This document shows positions 1 through 8,288 of a stretch of 64,000 nucleotides of DNA, in pieces. Every line of letters begins with the position of its first letter. Position 1 is the stretch's first letter. The notes below the pieces were generated by a model that saw only the letters and a list, made by a program, of their open reading frames with translations, was not told the origin of the DNA and did no database searches. The translations under genes and the position numbers were made by a program. This DNA comes from Gelidibacter sp038243395 (GTDB taxonomy: Bacteria > Bacteroidota > Bacteroidia > Flavobacteriales > Flavobacteriaceae): contig JBBSRC010000004.1 of NCBI GenBank assembly GCA_038243395.1, forward strand, positions 1 to 64,000, given 5' to 3'.

Positions 1-815
1 CCATTCATGGACTCATGGTCATCTCCTCTTTTTCCATCAGGCCCTGCTGGTAAGTGAGAACCACTTCCATTAACGTCAATCCAGTGCATGTCCTCTCCTG
101 GACCGGCATGAAAAATTTTACCGTTAGGTGCCGCCCATAACCAAGCGTGGTTGTCCAGTCTATACTCCCCTTCGTCCTCACCTTCAAAGTCGTTTTCATT
201 CCAAAGTAGTTCTCCTGGTAATTCCGGAAGACGTTTCCAACCTGTGGCCTCCGTCCAAATTTCTCCATCTCTACCGCCGTAAGTAGCATCACCACTCCAG
301 GAACCACCAATTGTAAAAGCAGAGCCATCGGATAAGGTCACGGCACCTTGATACCCACGAGGGATTTTCAAATCGGCTGCTCGCGACCATTCCCCAGTTT
401 TAGGATCATAAATACTCGAACGTTCTGCCGAGCTTCCGCCGCTGACTAAAATTCTACCATCAGCTAAATTATTGATACCTGGGCAGAACATATCGTGATT
501 AGTATTGGTTACCATTCTTGGTAAAACTGCACCTTTTCCATTCTGACCATCTACTCCACCACCTAACGGATCGAATACCTGAGTATAGGTATAACCGTCA
601 TCTCCACCAAAATCGTCATGGTATTTTGAAGACCAGGTAACTAATTTGCCATCTGGCAAGTTGGCGATAGCCACAGGAACGATATCGAATACTATTTTAG
701 GATCCCATGTACCATGCGTTTGTGGGGTTTGAGTTTGAGCTTGAGCTTGAGCAAAGAAATTAAACCCTACGATGAGAAGCAGGTACATAACCTTAGTGAA
801 ATTTGAAGAAATCAT
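1..815 (-). CDS. Galactose oxidase-like kelch protein, N-terminal part (cut by window edge)
   Basis: The frame is open from an ATG at 815 to the window edge, giving 271 full codons. It begins with a Sec signal peptide (about residues 1-22, then a short QAQAQTQ stretch), so the protein is exported. The rest is a kelch beta-propeller resembling fungal galactose oxidase: HDMFCPGI (107-114), PRGYQGA (152-158), TIGGSWSG (168-175) and DNHAWLWAAP. In galactose oxidase, Cys228 and Tyr272 form the thioether cofactor and Trp290 stacks on it. Here Cys111, Tyr155 and Trp173 have the same spacings of 44 and 18 residues. The C-terminal copper ligands (a second Tyr and two His) lie outside the window, so oxidase activity is inferred. 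The substrate is unknown. It is transcribed away from the decarboxylase operon. Confidence 0.85.
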   Translation of the reverse strand, partial: MISSNFTKVMYLLLIVGFNFFAQAQAQTQTPQTHGTWDPKIVFDIVPVAIANLPDGKLVTWSSKYHDDFGGDDGYTYTQVFDPLGGGVDGQNGKGAVLPRMVTNTNHDMFCPGINNLADGRILVSGGSSAERSSIYDPKTGEWSRAADLKIPRGYQGAVTLSDGSAFTIGGSWSGDATYGGRDGEIWTEATGWKRLPELPGELLWNENDFEGEDEGEYRLDNHAWLWAAPNGKIFHAGPGEDMHWIDVNGSGSHLPAGPDGKRGDDHESMN

Positions 816-1217
816 GATAAGCGGTGTTAAAAGTTAGTCTAAATAGATAGGGGATTTCTAATTAGTTTTCTTAGACATTATACAATTCGTGTGTCAACAG
901 TTCGTTGGGGAATTTATCTAAGGAACTAATTGTGCTATTTTGACTGCAAAGAAACGGAGTAAATTTGACAAGAAACTTTATATAAGTCGAACTGCTTATA
1001 TTCTCGACAAAAAAATATGAAATGGATTAAAGAAGTGCTAATAGGTTAACCCTGAAATATTTATGACAACTTATTTCATAAGAAATAATGTTGACTATGC
1101 CAAAAATGTATCCGATTTTAAAAACAAGAAGATGAATAGGTTAGCTTTCTTAATGAAGATAGGGAAAGAGACAATCCCATAAAATTGACAAAATTTGTCT
1201 GACAAAATTAAGTTGTT
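816..1217. other. Intergenic region with no convincing gene
   Basis: This AT-rich spacer lies between two minus-strand genes. A 39-codon plus-strand frame starting with ATG at 1062 has no recognisable similarity and is not called. The only structure seen is the small palindrome at 1187-1199 next to the decarboxylase stop. A promoter for the galactose-oxidase-like gene must lie here, but no clean TAnnTTTG box was found. Confidence 0.5.
1187..1199 (-). terminator. Weak hairpin downstream of the decarboxylase
   Basis: GACAAA-A-TTTGTC forms a 6-bp stem 18 bases past the stop codon of the minus-strand decarboxylase and is followed on that strand by AATTTTAT. The stem is AT-rich and short, so termination is only possible. 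Confidence 0.3.
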
Positions 1218-2597
1218 TTAAACCATCGTCTCCAAAATCATTTCAATATCCCGTTCTGTAGTATCGGGATTAATAAAGCAAAATCGTGAAACCGTTTCAA
1301 ACGTATCGCCGTTTTTCCATTTGGTAGGCGTAACCAGGGCAAAACCCTTGCGATGGTTTTCGTAGGTCCAGTGGGTGTAATCTTCAGGTTGCCATCCTTT
1401 TCTTCGGTATAACACACACGAGAGACTTGGCTCTCTGACCAATTCCAGATCAGGATGCGCTTCAATCATTCTTCCTGCAATTTGTGCCAACTCTATACCG
1501 CGTTCAACTGCTTGTTTGTAGCGATCTGTACCATGTGTTGCCAAGGAAAACCATAATGGCAAGCCGCGGACTCGTCTGGTTAATTGGATTTGATAATCGG
1601 TCGGATTGAAGCCATGTGCGCCTTCGTCTTTAAAAATATCCAAATAAGAGCCTTGCTGTGAATGTGCATTTTTAGCTAATTCTGGGATCTTATAAATTAC
1701 CGCACCACAATCATAAGGCGAAAACATCCATTTATGCGGATCTATAGTCACGCTATCTGCTTTTTCTATGCCATTAAACAAATGACGTACGGAGTCTGCA
1801 ACCAAAGCACCACCACCATAAGCGGCATCTACATGAAACCATAAATTCTCTTGCTCACATACGGATGCAATATCGGCTAAGTCATCAATAATTCCTGCAT
1901 TGGTTGTGCCCCCTGTGGCAACCACTGCAAACAGACATTTGCGTTGATGTTTGGTCAAGCTTTGAATTGTAGCTTTTAGATCATTACCTGTTAAACGTTC
2001 TTCAGAGTCTACTAAAATAATATCCACATCGGCCACTTTTGCCATCGCTTTAATGGACGAATGTGCGCCGATTGAAGTTATAATCAAACCTTTTTCTCTT
2101 TCGTATTCAGGATTCTCACGCCAATGTTCTCTTGCTGTTACAATAGCAGAAAGATTGGCCGCCGTACCGCCACTGGTAAATACACCAAAACTACCTTCTG
2201 GCATACCGGTTAGCGATACCATCCATTTCATCGCTTCATTTTCACAGAATATACCGCCCGCACCTTCCATCCAGTATGCGCCATGAATGCTGGACGCCGA
2301 AGTGACCAAATCAAACATAATAGCTGCTTTTGTTGGGGATGCTGGTACAAATGCCAGATTTCGCGGATGATCAACAGGAACATTGGCACTTGCGAGATGG
2401 TTCTTCCATAAATTAAAAGCATATTCTCCTCCAATTCCTTTGGCCGTAATTGTTTCGCCAACCAACATTTTGAGTTCTTCTTCTTTTTTAGGTTTGCCGA
2501 TAGGTTGCTCCGTGGCTGAAATACGTCCAATCACATATTTCATGACATCCAGAGTCATCTCTATTAAATTCAAATCAATTTTGTGCATACTCTTCAT
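1218..2597 (-). CDS. Pyridoxal-phosphate-dependent group II decarboxylase
   Basis: This 459-residue fold-type I PLP enzyme belongs to the group II decarboxylase family (aromatic amino acid, glutamate, 2,4-diaminobutyrate and related decarboxylases). Visible motifs are TSGGTAANL (141-149, phosphate binding), HVDAAYGGG (255-263, cofactor-binding Asp) and IDPHKW with Lys289 as the Schiff-base lysine. Length is typical. The substrate cannot be read from sequence: tyrosine, tryptophan or diaminobutyrate are all possible. It begins 10 bases after bshC ends on the same strand, so the two are probably co-transcribed from the promoter at 4241-4248. The start is ATG at 2597, with a second Met at 2588. 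Expected location is the cytoplasm. Confidence 0.9.
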   Translation of the reverse strand: MKSMHKIDLNLIEMTLDVMKYVIGRISATEQPIGKPKKEEELKMLVGETITAKGIGGEYAFNLWKNHLASANVPVDHPRNLAFVPASPTKAAIMFDLVTSASSIHGAYWMEGAGGIFCENEAMKWMVSLTGMPEGSFGVFTSGGTAANLSAIVTAREHWRENPEYEREKGLIITSIGAHSSIKAMAKVADVDIILVDSEERLTGNDLKATIQSLTKHQRKCLFAVVATGGTTNAGIIDDLADIASVCEQENLWFHVDAAYGGGALVADSVRHLFNGIEKADSVTIDPHKWMFSPYDCGAVIYKIPELAKNAHSQQGSYLDIFKDEGAHGFNPTDYQIQLTRRVRGLPLWFSLATHGTDRYKQAVERGIELAQIAGRMIEAHPDLELVREPSLSCVLYRRKGWQPEDYTHWTYENHRKGFALVTPTKWKNGDTFETVSRFCFINPDTTERDIEMILETMV

Positions 2598-2607
2598 CGC
2601 TCAGAAT

Positions 2608-4218
2608 TTATTGATTTGAAAGATCTAAAATTATGAATTCAGCATTCAAAGGATCTAAATTTTGCACTAAAGTTTGAATGATGCCTTCGCCATATTCTAA
2701 ATAAAATTCAGAAAGATTTAGATGTCTTTCCTGAAGACTTTGTTGCGGAAATAATTCATCTTGGACTAATTTAACACGTTGCAAAACATTATCTAATTTT
2801 CTTTTTTGAGCTTTTAATAAGCGTTTTTCAAGATTTTCAAGACCTTTTATTTGTTTTACTTCCTGTGCAGCTACTGCTCCTCTAAATGATTTATCAGTTT
2901 GATTTGCTAATTCGTACAAATCTTCGAATTGCTTCTTAAGATGTTGTTTTTGCGGACTGAAGTCAAGATCAACTTCGGAAATGGATTTGGTAACCTTGGT
3001 GATCAAATCATCTTGATTTAAAAATAAATCAGCGACCGAAACATTTAAATCTTTAAGTTTCTCCTTTTGTTTTTCAGTAATAAGCAACACTGAATTTCGT
3101 AATAACAAAATAGGAAACGTTACGTTTTGGGATTCGAAATTAGATTTCAACTGTAACCAATAGGCCAATTCTCCGCCTCCACCTATATAACACAGATTGG
3201 GCAAGATAATTTCCTGATACATGGGACGCAGAATCACATTGGGACTGAAACGCTCTGGATGCTCTTTAACCTCAACAAGCAATTCTTCTTTATTCCATCG
3301 AATGTCCGTATCCAACACTCCAAAAACTCCATCAGTTTCGAGAATGCGATCTCTTATATTTTCTTTTATATAGAATAAATTAATCTCTCTCGGATTAACC
3401 TGAATTTTATAATTGGAAGGCAGTTGATTGATGAGCTCATTGGTTTTCGAGATCTTTTCGAAAGCCGTTTGCTCAAGGAGTTCTTCCTCAATATAAGGCC
3501 TATATATTTCTTTCAATATCGGATCATTGCCATCTAAAATGACCAACCCATAAATCGAAAACAATCTATTTACCAAAAACCGTGTGGCTTTGGTTAAATT
3601 GTCATGTTCCAAGTACGCCTGACGAAATAATTCTTTTAAGGATTTTGCATTGTCGCTGTTGCCTAATTGTGCGGCAAATACTTCATAAACTTGATCCAGT
3701 CCTTCTAAATCAAGTTCTCCCACAGCACCAGAAGCATTTCTGTTCCATTGTAACTTTTTTCCTTTAAAATTGAAGAAATTGATTTCTTCAAAATCGTGAT
3801 CTTCCGTAGCCATCCAATAAATGGGAACGAAGTTATAGGTTGGATTATCCTCCTTCAATTCCTTACAAAGATTAATCGTAGAAATAATCTTATAGAAAAA
3901 ATACAAAGGCCCAGTAAACAAATTTAATTGATGCCCTGTGGTTACCGTAAAAGTTGATCCATCTTTTAAAAGATCAATATTAGTAAGCGTCGCCGAAGAG
4001 ATTTTTAAATCCTGGTATTGCAACATGAGCGCCTTGACCAAATCTCCTCTATGTTCCTTATTATAAGAAAGTTGCTTCTCTTCAATTTGCTTTTTAAAAT
4101 TATCAAGCGTCGGAAAGCGATTATAAAATGGCTTCAGATCTTCCTTTTCATCTAAATAATCGCAGATCAAGGATGAAAAATGATGGGTGTCTCTAAATGG
4201 GATATGATCAGTTGGCAT
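2608..4218 (-). CDS. bshC: Bacillithiol biosynthesis cysteine-adding enzyme BshC
   Basis: BshC is thought to add cysteine to glucosaminyl-malate in the last step of bacillithiol synthesis, the low-molecular-weight thiol of Firmicutes and many Bacteroidota. The 536-residue length matches the family. The motif TGHQLNLFTGPLYFFYK near residue 95, the tract YIGGGGELAYW near residue 345 and the C-terminal coiled-coil region (about 405-480) are family hallmarks. The start is ATG at 4218, 17 bases after the expected transcription start of a TATCTTTG -7 box. The partner genes bshA and bshB are not in the window. Cytoplasmic. Confidence 0.93.
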   Translation of the reverse strand: MPTDHIPFRDTHHFSSLICDYLDEKEDLKPFYNRFPTLDNFKKQIEEKQLSYNKEHRGDLVKALMLQYQDLKISSATLTNIDLLKDGSTFTVTTGHQLNLFTGPLYFFYKIISTINLCKELKEDNPTYNFVPIYWMATEDHDFEEINFFNFKGKKLQWNRNASGAVGELDLEGLDQVYEVFAAQLGNSDNAKSLKELFRQAYLEHDNLTKATRFLVNRLFSIYGLVILDGNDPILKEIYRPYIEEELLEQTAFEKISKTNELINQLPSNYKIQVNPREINLFYIKENIRDRILETDGVFGVLDTDIRWNKEELLVEVKEHPERFSPNVILRPMYQEIILPNLCYIGGGGELAYWLQLKSNFESQNVTFPILLLRNSVLLITEKQKEKLKDLNVSVADLFLNQDDLITKVTKSISEVDLDFSPQKQHLKKQFEDLYELANQTDKSFRGAVAAQEVKQIKGLENLEKRLLKAQKRKLDNVLQRVKLVQDELFPQQSLQERHLNLSEFYLEYGEGIIQTLVQNLDPLNAEFIILDLSNQ

Positions 4219-4240
4219 ATTGGAATTTAAAATTGAAATG

Positions 4241-4248
4241 CAAAGATA
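4241..4248 (-). promoter_or_regulatory. Putative -7 box for the bshC-decarboxylase operon
   Basis: Read on the minus strand this is TATCTTTG, a full match to the Bacteroidota -7 consensus TAnnTTTG. It sits 23 bases upstream of the bshC ATG. No good -33 TTTG was found at the usual 19-21 base spacing. Confidence 0.5.
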
Positions 4249-4339
4249 AGCCTCCTAACATTTTTTGAGTCCTAAATTTCAGTTAATTCACTTGAGCTTC
4301 CTATCTTTACTACACTAATATATCCCACACTTCTAATAT

Positions 4340-6829
4340 ATGCAAAAGTTATCCGTATTTCTCTTTGTCCTTTTAAGCCCTATTTTCATATTAAAAGCAC
4401 AAGTCCTTCAATCGCCATCAGATTTTCTTGGATATGCATTGGGCACAGAGTTTTCAAGACATCATCAAGTCGTCGATTATTTTAAAATGGTCGCCTCGCA
4501 AATGCCTAATCATGTTAAACTTGAAAAATATGGAGAAACAAATGAAAGAAGGCCACTTTATACCGCCATTATTTCTTCCGAAGAAAATATAAAAAATTTA
4601 GAGACCATTAGAAATAACCACCTCAAAAATATTGGTATTGGTAAAGGTGATTCCACGTCCGACAATATTGCTGTGGTCTGGTTGAGCTACAACGTTCATG
4701 GTAACGAAGCGTCAAGTACCGAAGCTTCCATGAAAACCATTTATGCACTATTGACTGAAAAACAAGAGTGGTTAAAAAACACTGTGGTCATTATTGACCC
4801 TTGTATGAATCCGGATGGCCGTGACCGCTATGTAAATTGGTACAATGAAACCAAAAGCACACCTTATGATATTGATCAACAAGCCAGCGAACAAAATGAA
4901 CCATGGCCACGTGGAAGAGCCAACCACTATCTCTTTGATCTCAACAGGGATTGGGTGTGGGCAACTCAAAAAGAAACCAAAGCACGATTAAAGGTATATA
5001 ATAAATGGATGCCCCAAATTCACGTCGATTTTCATGAACAAGGCATTAACGACCCGTATTACTTTTCGCCAGCGGCAGAACCTTTCCATGATATTATAAC
5101 CGATTGGCAACGTGATTTCCAAACGCAGATTGGAGAAAATCACGCCAAATACTTTGATGCAAACGGCTGGTTGTTTTTTACTCGCGAGCGTTTTGATTTG
5201 CTATACCCAAGTTATGGCGACACCTACCCGACTTATATGGGTGCCATTGGAATGACCTATGAGCAAAGTGGCCAATCAGGATTAGGCATTCTTAATGATG
5301 AAGGCGATGTATTGACTTTAGTGGACCGTTTAGAACACCATCATACTACTGGGTTGTCAACCGTAGAAATCGCTTCGAAAAATGCAGAGCAACTAAATAC
5401 AGAGTTCAAGAAATTCTTCGCAAATAAAAACGTCAAATATAAAAGTTATGTGATGCGAGGGTCTTCTGATAAAATCGCGGGGTTGCAAGCATTATTGAAC
5501 CAACACGAAATCAGCTATGGCTCAGCAACTTCAGGAAAAATTTCAGGTCATAATTATAAAGACAGTAAAACCGGGAATCTTAATACCACTTCTGGAGATT
5601 TAGTGGTCAGCACAAATCAACCGAAAGGGCAAATGGTTCAGGTTTTATTCGAGCCTACCACCAAGTTGGCAGATTCCATAACCTATGATATCACGGCATG
5701 GAGTTTACCATACGCTTATGGTTTGGATGCCATAGCAAGTAGCAATTTGGTTGGGACATCTGTTGTTGAAAAGACAACAAGCTCAAACACTAAAAACTCA
5801 AATGCTGTTGCTTATGTCGCCAAATGGGATCATATGAAGGATGCTGAGTTTTTAGCAGAATTATTAAAACAGAATATTAAAATACGCTTTACCGAGAAAC
5901 CATTAACCACCAAAAATCCAGAACAGACTTTTGATAGAGGAGCACTAGTTATCATAAGAGGAGATAATAAAAAAGTAGAAAACTTTGATGATATCGTGAT
6001 AACGGCTGCCAACAAGTTCAAAAGAAAAGCGGTCGCTGTTTCCAGCGGATTTTCAAAGTCCGGACCAGATTTTGGCTCTCCTGATGTGAAGTTGGTCAAT
6101 AAACACAATATTGCACTGCTGTCAGGCAAATACACTTCTTCCTTGGGCTATGGCGAAGTTTGGCATTTCTTTGAGCAGCAACTACGCTATCCGGTCACAT
6201 CCATCAATACGGATTATTTTGATCAAATAGACCTGGATAAATACACCGTCCTGGTCATTCCTCATGGGTATTATGGGAAGCTTTTTAATGATTCTAATCT
6301 TGAAAAGCTCCAGACCTGGGTCAAAAAAGGCGGAAAGGTCATCGCCATTGATGGGGCTTTAAACATTTTTGCAGACCATAAAGATTTTAGTTTGAAGAGA
6401 ACTGTATCTAATGACACTATTAAAGTAAAAACCAACCTTACCCCTTATGCCGAACGTGAGCGTGAGAACACGAATGACCTGATTACTGGTACGATTTTCA
6501 AAACGGAGATAGACAATACGCATCCTTTGGCCTTTGGTTATGATAAAACCTACTTTACCTTAAAATCGGGCTCAGAGGCTTATAGCTTGTTAGATAGTGG
6601 TTATAACGTTGCTTATCTGGGTGAAAAACCAAATAAAGTATCAGGGTTCGCAGGAAGGAATACGTTGAAAAATCTTGAAAATTCTTTGATTTTTGGGGAA
6701 GAACGCATTGGAAATGGTAGTATTATTTACATGGTAGATAATATCCTTTTTAGAAATTTTTGGGAGAATGGTAAACTATTCTTTGTGAATGCGGTTTTCT
6801 TCGTGAACAATAATGCTTTCGAATTGTAA
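4340..6829 (+). CDS. Secreted M14 family zinc carboxypeptidase
   Basis: An 829-residue exported metallopeptidase. Residues 1-21 form a Sec signal peptide ending KAQ. The M14 catalytic domain occupies about 30-370: NVHGNEASS gives the first zinc ligands His120 and Glu123, NPDGRDRYVNW is the substrate-binding segment, HVDFHEQG gives the third zinc ligand His232, and MTYEQS gives the likely general base Glu308. A second domain of about 450 residues follows. It contains a segment (about 590-690) resembling the glutamine-amidotransferase-like fold seen in other large Bacteroidota M14 proteins. It probably degrades peptides in the periplasm or outside the cell. It is divergent from bshC, with an imperfect TATCTTTA box at 4302-4309. 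Confidence 0.88.
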   Translation: MQKLSVFLFVLLSPIFILKAQVLQSPSDFLGYALGTEFSRHHQVVDYFKMVASQMPNHVKLEKYGETNERRPLYTAIISSEENIKNLETIRNNHLKNIGIGKGDSTSDNIAVVWLSYNVHGNEASSTEASMKTIYALLTEKQEWLKNTVVIIDPCMNPDGRDRYVNWYNETKSTPYDIDQQASEQNEPWPRGRANHYLFDLNRDWVWATQKETKARLKVYNKWMPQIHVDFHEQGINDPYYFSPAAEPFHDIITDWQRDFQTQIGENHAKYFDANGWLFFTRERFDLLYPSYGDTYPTYMGAIGMTYEQSGQSGLGILNDEGDVLTLVDRLEHHHTTGLSTVEIASKNAEQLNTEFKKFFANKNVKYKSYVMRGSSDKIAGLQALLNQHEISYGSATSGKISGHNYKDSKTGNLNTTSGDLVVSTNQPKGQMVQVLFEPTTKLADSITYDITAWSLPYAYGLDAIASSNLVGTSVVEKTTSSNTKNSNAVAYVAKWDHMKDAEFLAELLKQNIKIRFTEKPLTTKNPEQTFDRGALVIIRGDNKKVENFDDIVITAANKFKRKAVAVSSGFSKSGPDFGSPDVKLVNKHNIALLSGKYTSSLGYGEVWHFFEQQLRYPVTSINTDYFDQIDLDKYTVLVIPHGYYGKLFNDSNLEKLQTWVKKGGKVIAIDGALNIFADHKDFSLKRTVSNDTIKVKTNLTPYAERERENTNDLITGTIFKTEIDNTHPLAFGYDKTYFTLKSGSEAYSLLDSGYNVAYLGEKPNKVSGFAGRNTLKNLENSLIFGEERIGNGSIIYMVDNILFRNFWENGKLFFVNAVFFVNNNAFEL

Positions 6830-6903
6830 ATCATTGAAGTTTAATTGTGAACATCAATTATTACATCTTTTTTTAGTAATTTAAGGACTAAAAGTAAAAG
6901 GTT

Positions 6904-8214
6904 ATGAAAACTAAAATCGATTGCGCTCAACTTTCAGCCAAAATTCGTTTGCTGTGGATTGCATTTTTCGTTTTTTATGGAATTAACGTTTTCTCAAATA
7001 CCTTATTCCAAGAGCAAGAAAAAACTCAAAACTTTACCGAATTTAAAGGCTCCGTCATTGATAGTAAATCTAAAATACCATTAGCGTTTGCAACTCTAAA
7101 TGTCAACGAAACCAACATCAGTACGGTGACAAATTCTGATGGGGAATTCTTATTAAAAGTCCCCAATACGCTGGTGGAACAAAACATTACTATTTCCTTT
7201 TTGGGGTATCAAACCAAAATAGTTCCTCTTTCTAATTTGAATGGCGATGATATTCAAATTTTATTGGAAGAATCGGTTATGGAACTTACAGAAGTCAAAA
7301 TAAATGCGCCCAAAGATGCACGAACTTTAGTCAGAACTGCACTAAGCAAAAAAGGGGAGCATTACATCAATGAAGAAATGGTAATGACTGCTTTTTATAG
7401 AGAAACCATTAAAAAAAGACGTCGTGATGCCTCATTATCAGAAGCCTTAGTTGAAATTTATCGAGAGCCCTACAGTTCGACCAAAACAGATAAAATAAAA
7501 CTTATTAAAGCACGAAAAAGCACAGACTATAACAGATTGGACACTTTAGCTGTCAAATTGCAAGGCGGTCCTTTTAGTGCACTTTATGCGGATATGATTA
7601 AATACCCGCAATATATATTCCCTGATAACAATCTTGTCAATTATGAGTTTTCGTTCGATAAACCTACCGAAATTAATGATCGCTCGGTATACGTGGTAAA
7701 GTTCAAACAACTACCAGGGCTTATTGATCCACTGTATTATGGGAAGCTTTATATTGATGCCGAAACTTTTTCACTCATCAGCGCCATTTATAATATGAAT
7801 GTTGAAAACAGGGAAATGGCAGCAGAAATGTTCGTTAAAAAGAAACCAAATAAGGTTAAAGTTTATCCCACAGAAGCAGCCTATCGTGTAGATTACAGAA
7901 TTAAAGACGGTAAATGGTTCTATGGATATAGCAACATACAACTGACGATAAAAGTTAATTGGAAAGGTCGATTGTTCAACAGTGTTTACACCCTAAACAG
8001 CGAAATGGCGATTACCGATTGGGAAAAGAGTTTAGATGAAGGTTTCACAAGAAAAGAAACTTTGCGACCATCAATGATTTTAAGTGATGAAGCTTCAGGT
8101 TTTTCTGACCCAACGTTTTGGGGCGAATACAACATAATAGAACCAGAGAAATCCATTGAATCTGCTATTGAGAAAATCAACAAGCAAATGCAGAAACAAA
8201 AAGGAAACGGGTAA
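6904..8214 (+). CDS. Carboxypeptidase-regulatory-like domain protein, probably cell envelope
   Basis: A 436-residue protein with an N-terminal hydrophobic export segment (about residues 16-32) followed by a CarboxypepD_reg-like beta-sandwich (about 48-130), including VTNSDGEFLLKVP. This is the same domain that opens many Bacteroidota TonB-dependent receptors. The remainder (140-436) is a conserved-looking region with many aromatic and charged residues and no catalytic motif that I recognise. There is no beta-barrel or TonB box. It follows the M14 peptidase by 74 bases in the same direction and may share its transcript. The function is unknown, but an envelope location is likely. Confidence 0.7.
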   Translation: MKTKIDCAQLSAKIRLLWIAFFVFYGINVFSNTLFQEQEKTQNFTEFKGSVIDSKSKIPLAFATLNVNETNISTVTNSDGEFLLKVPNTLVEQNITISFLGYQTKIVPLSNLNGDDIQILLEESVMELTEVKINAPKDARTLVRTALSKKGEHYINEEMVMTAFYRETIKKRRRDASLSEALVEIYREPYSSTKTDKIKLIKARKSTDYNRLDTLAVKLQGGPFSALYADMIKYPQYIFPDNNLVNYEFSFDKPTEINDRSVYVVKFKQLPGLIDPLYYGKLYIDAETFSLISAIYNMNVENREMAAEMFVKKKPNKVKVYPTEAAYRVDYRIKDGKWFYGYSNIQLTIKVNWKGRLFNSVYTLNSEMAITDWEKSLDEGFTRKETLRPSMILSDEASGFSDPTFWGEYNIIEPEKSIESAIEKINKQMQKQKGNG

Positions 8215-8227
8215 ATTAATACCCGTT
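8206..8227. terminator. Hairpin between convergent genes
   Basis: AACGGGT (8206-8212, overlapping the stop codon region) pairs with ACCCGTT (8221-8227). Read on the minus strand it is followed by TCCTTTTTG, so it is a better terminator for the metal-efflux operon than for the plus-strand gene. Confidence 0.45.
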
Positions 8228-8288
8228 CATCCTATTCTGTAAAAGATAATCTAAAATTAACCTTTGTCCATTTTATATAATCCGCTCT

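Noticed and set aside
870..900. TTGACA and TATAAT words on the minus strand ahead of the galactose-oxidase-like gene
   Set aside because: The spacing between them is about 9 bases, far too short for a sigma-70 type promoter, and this phylum uses a different consensus.
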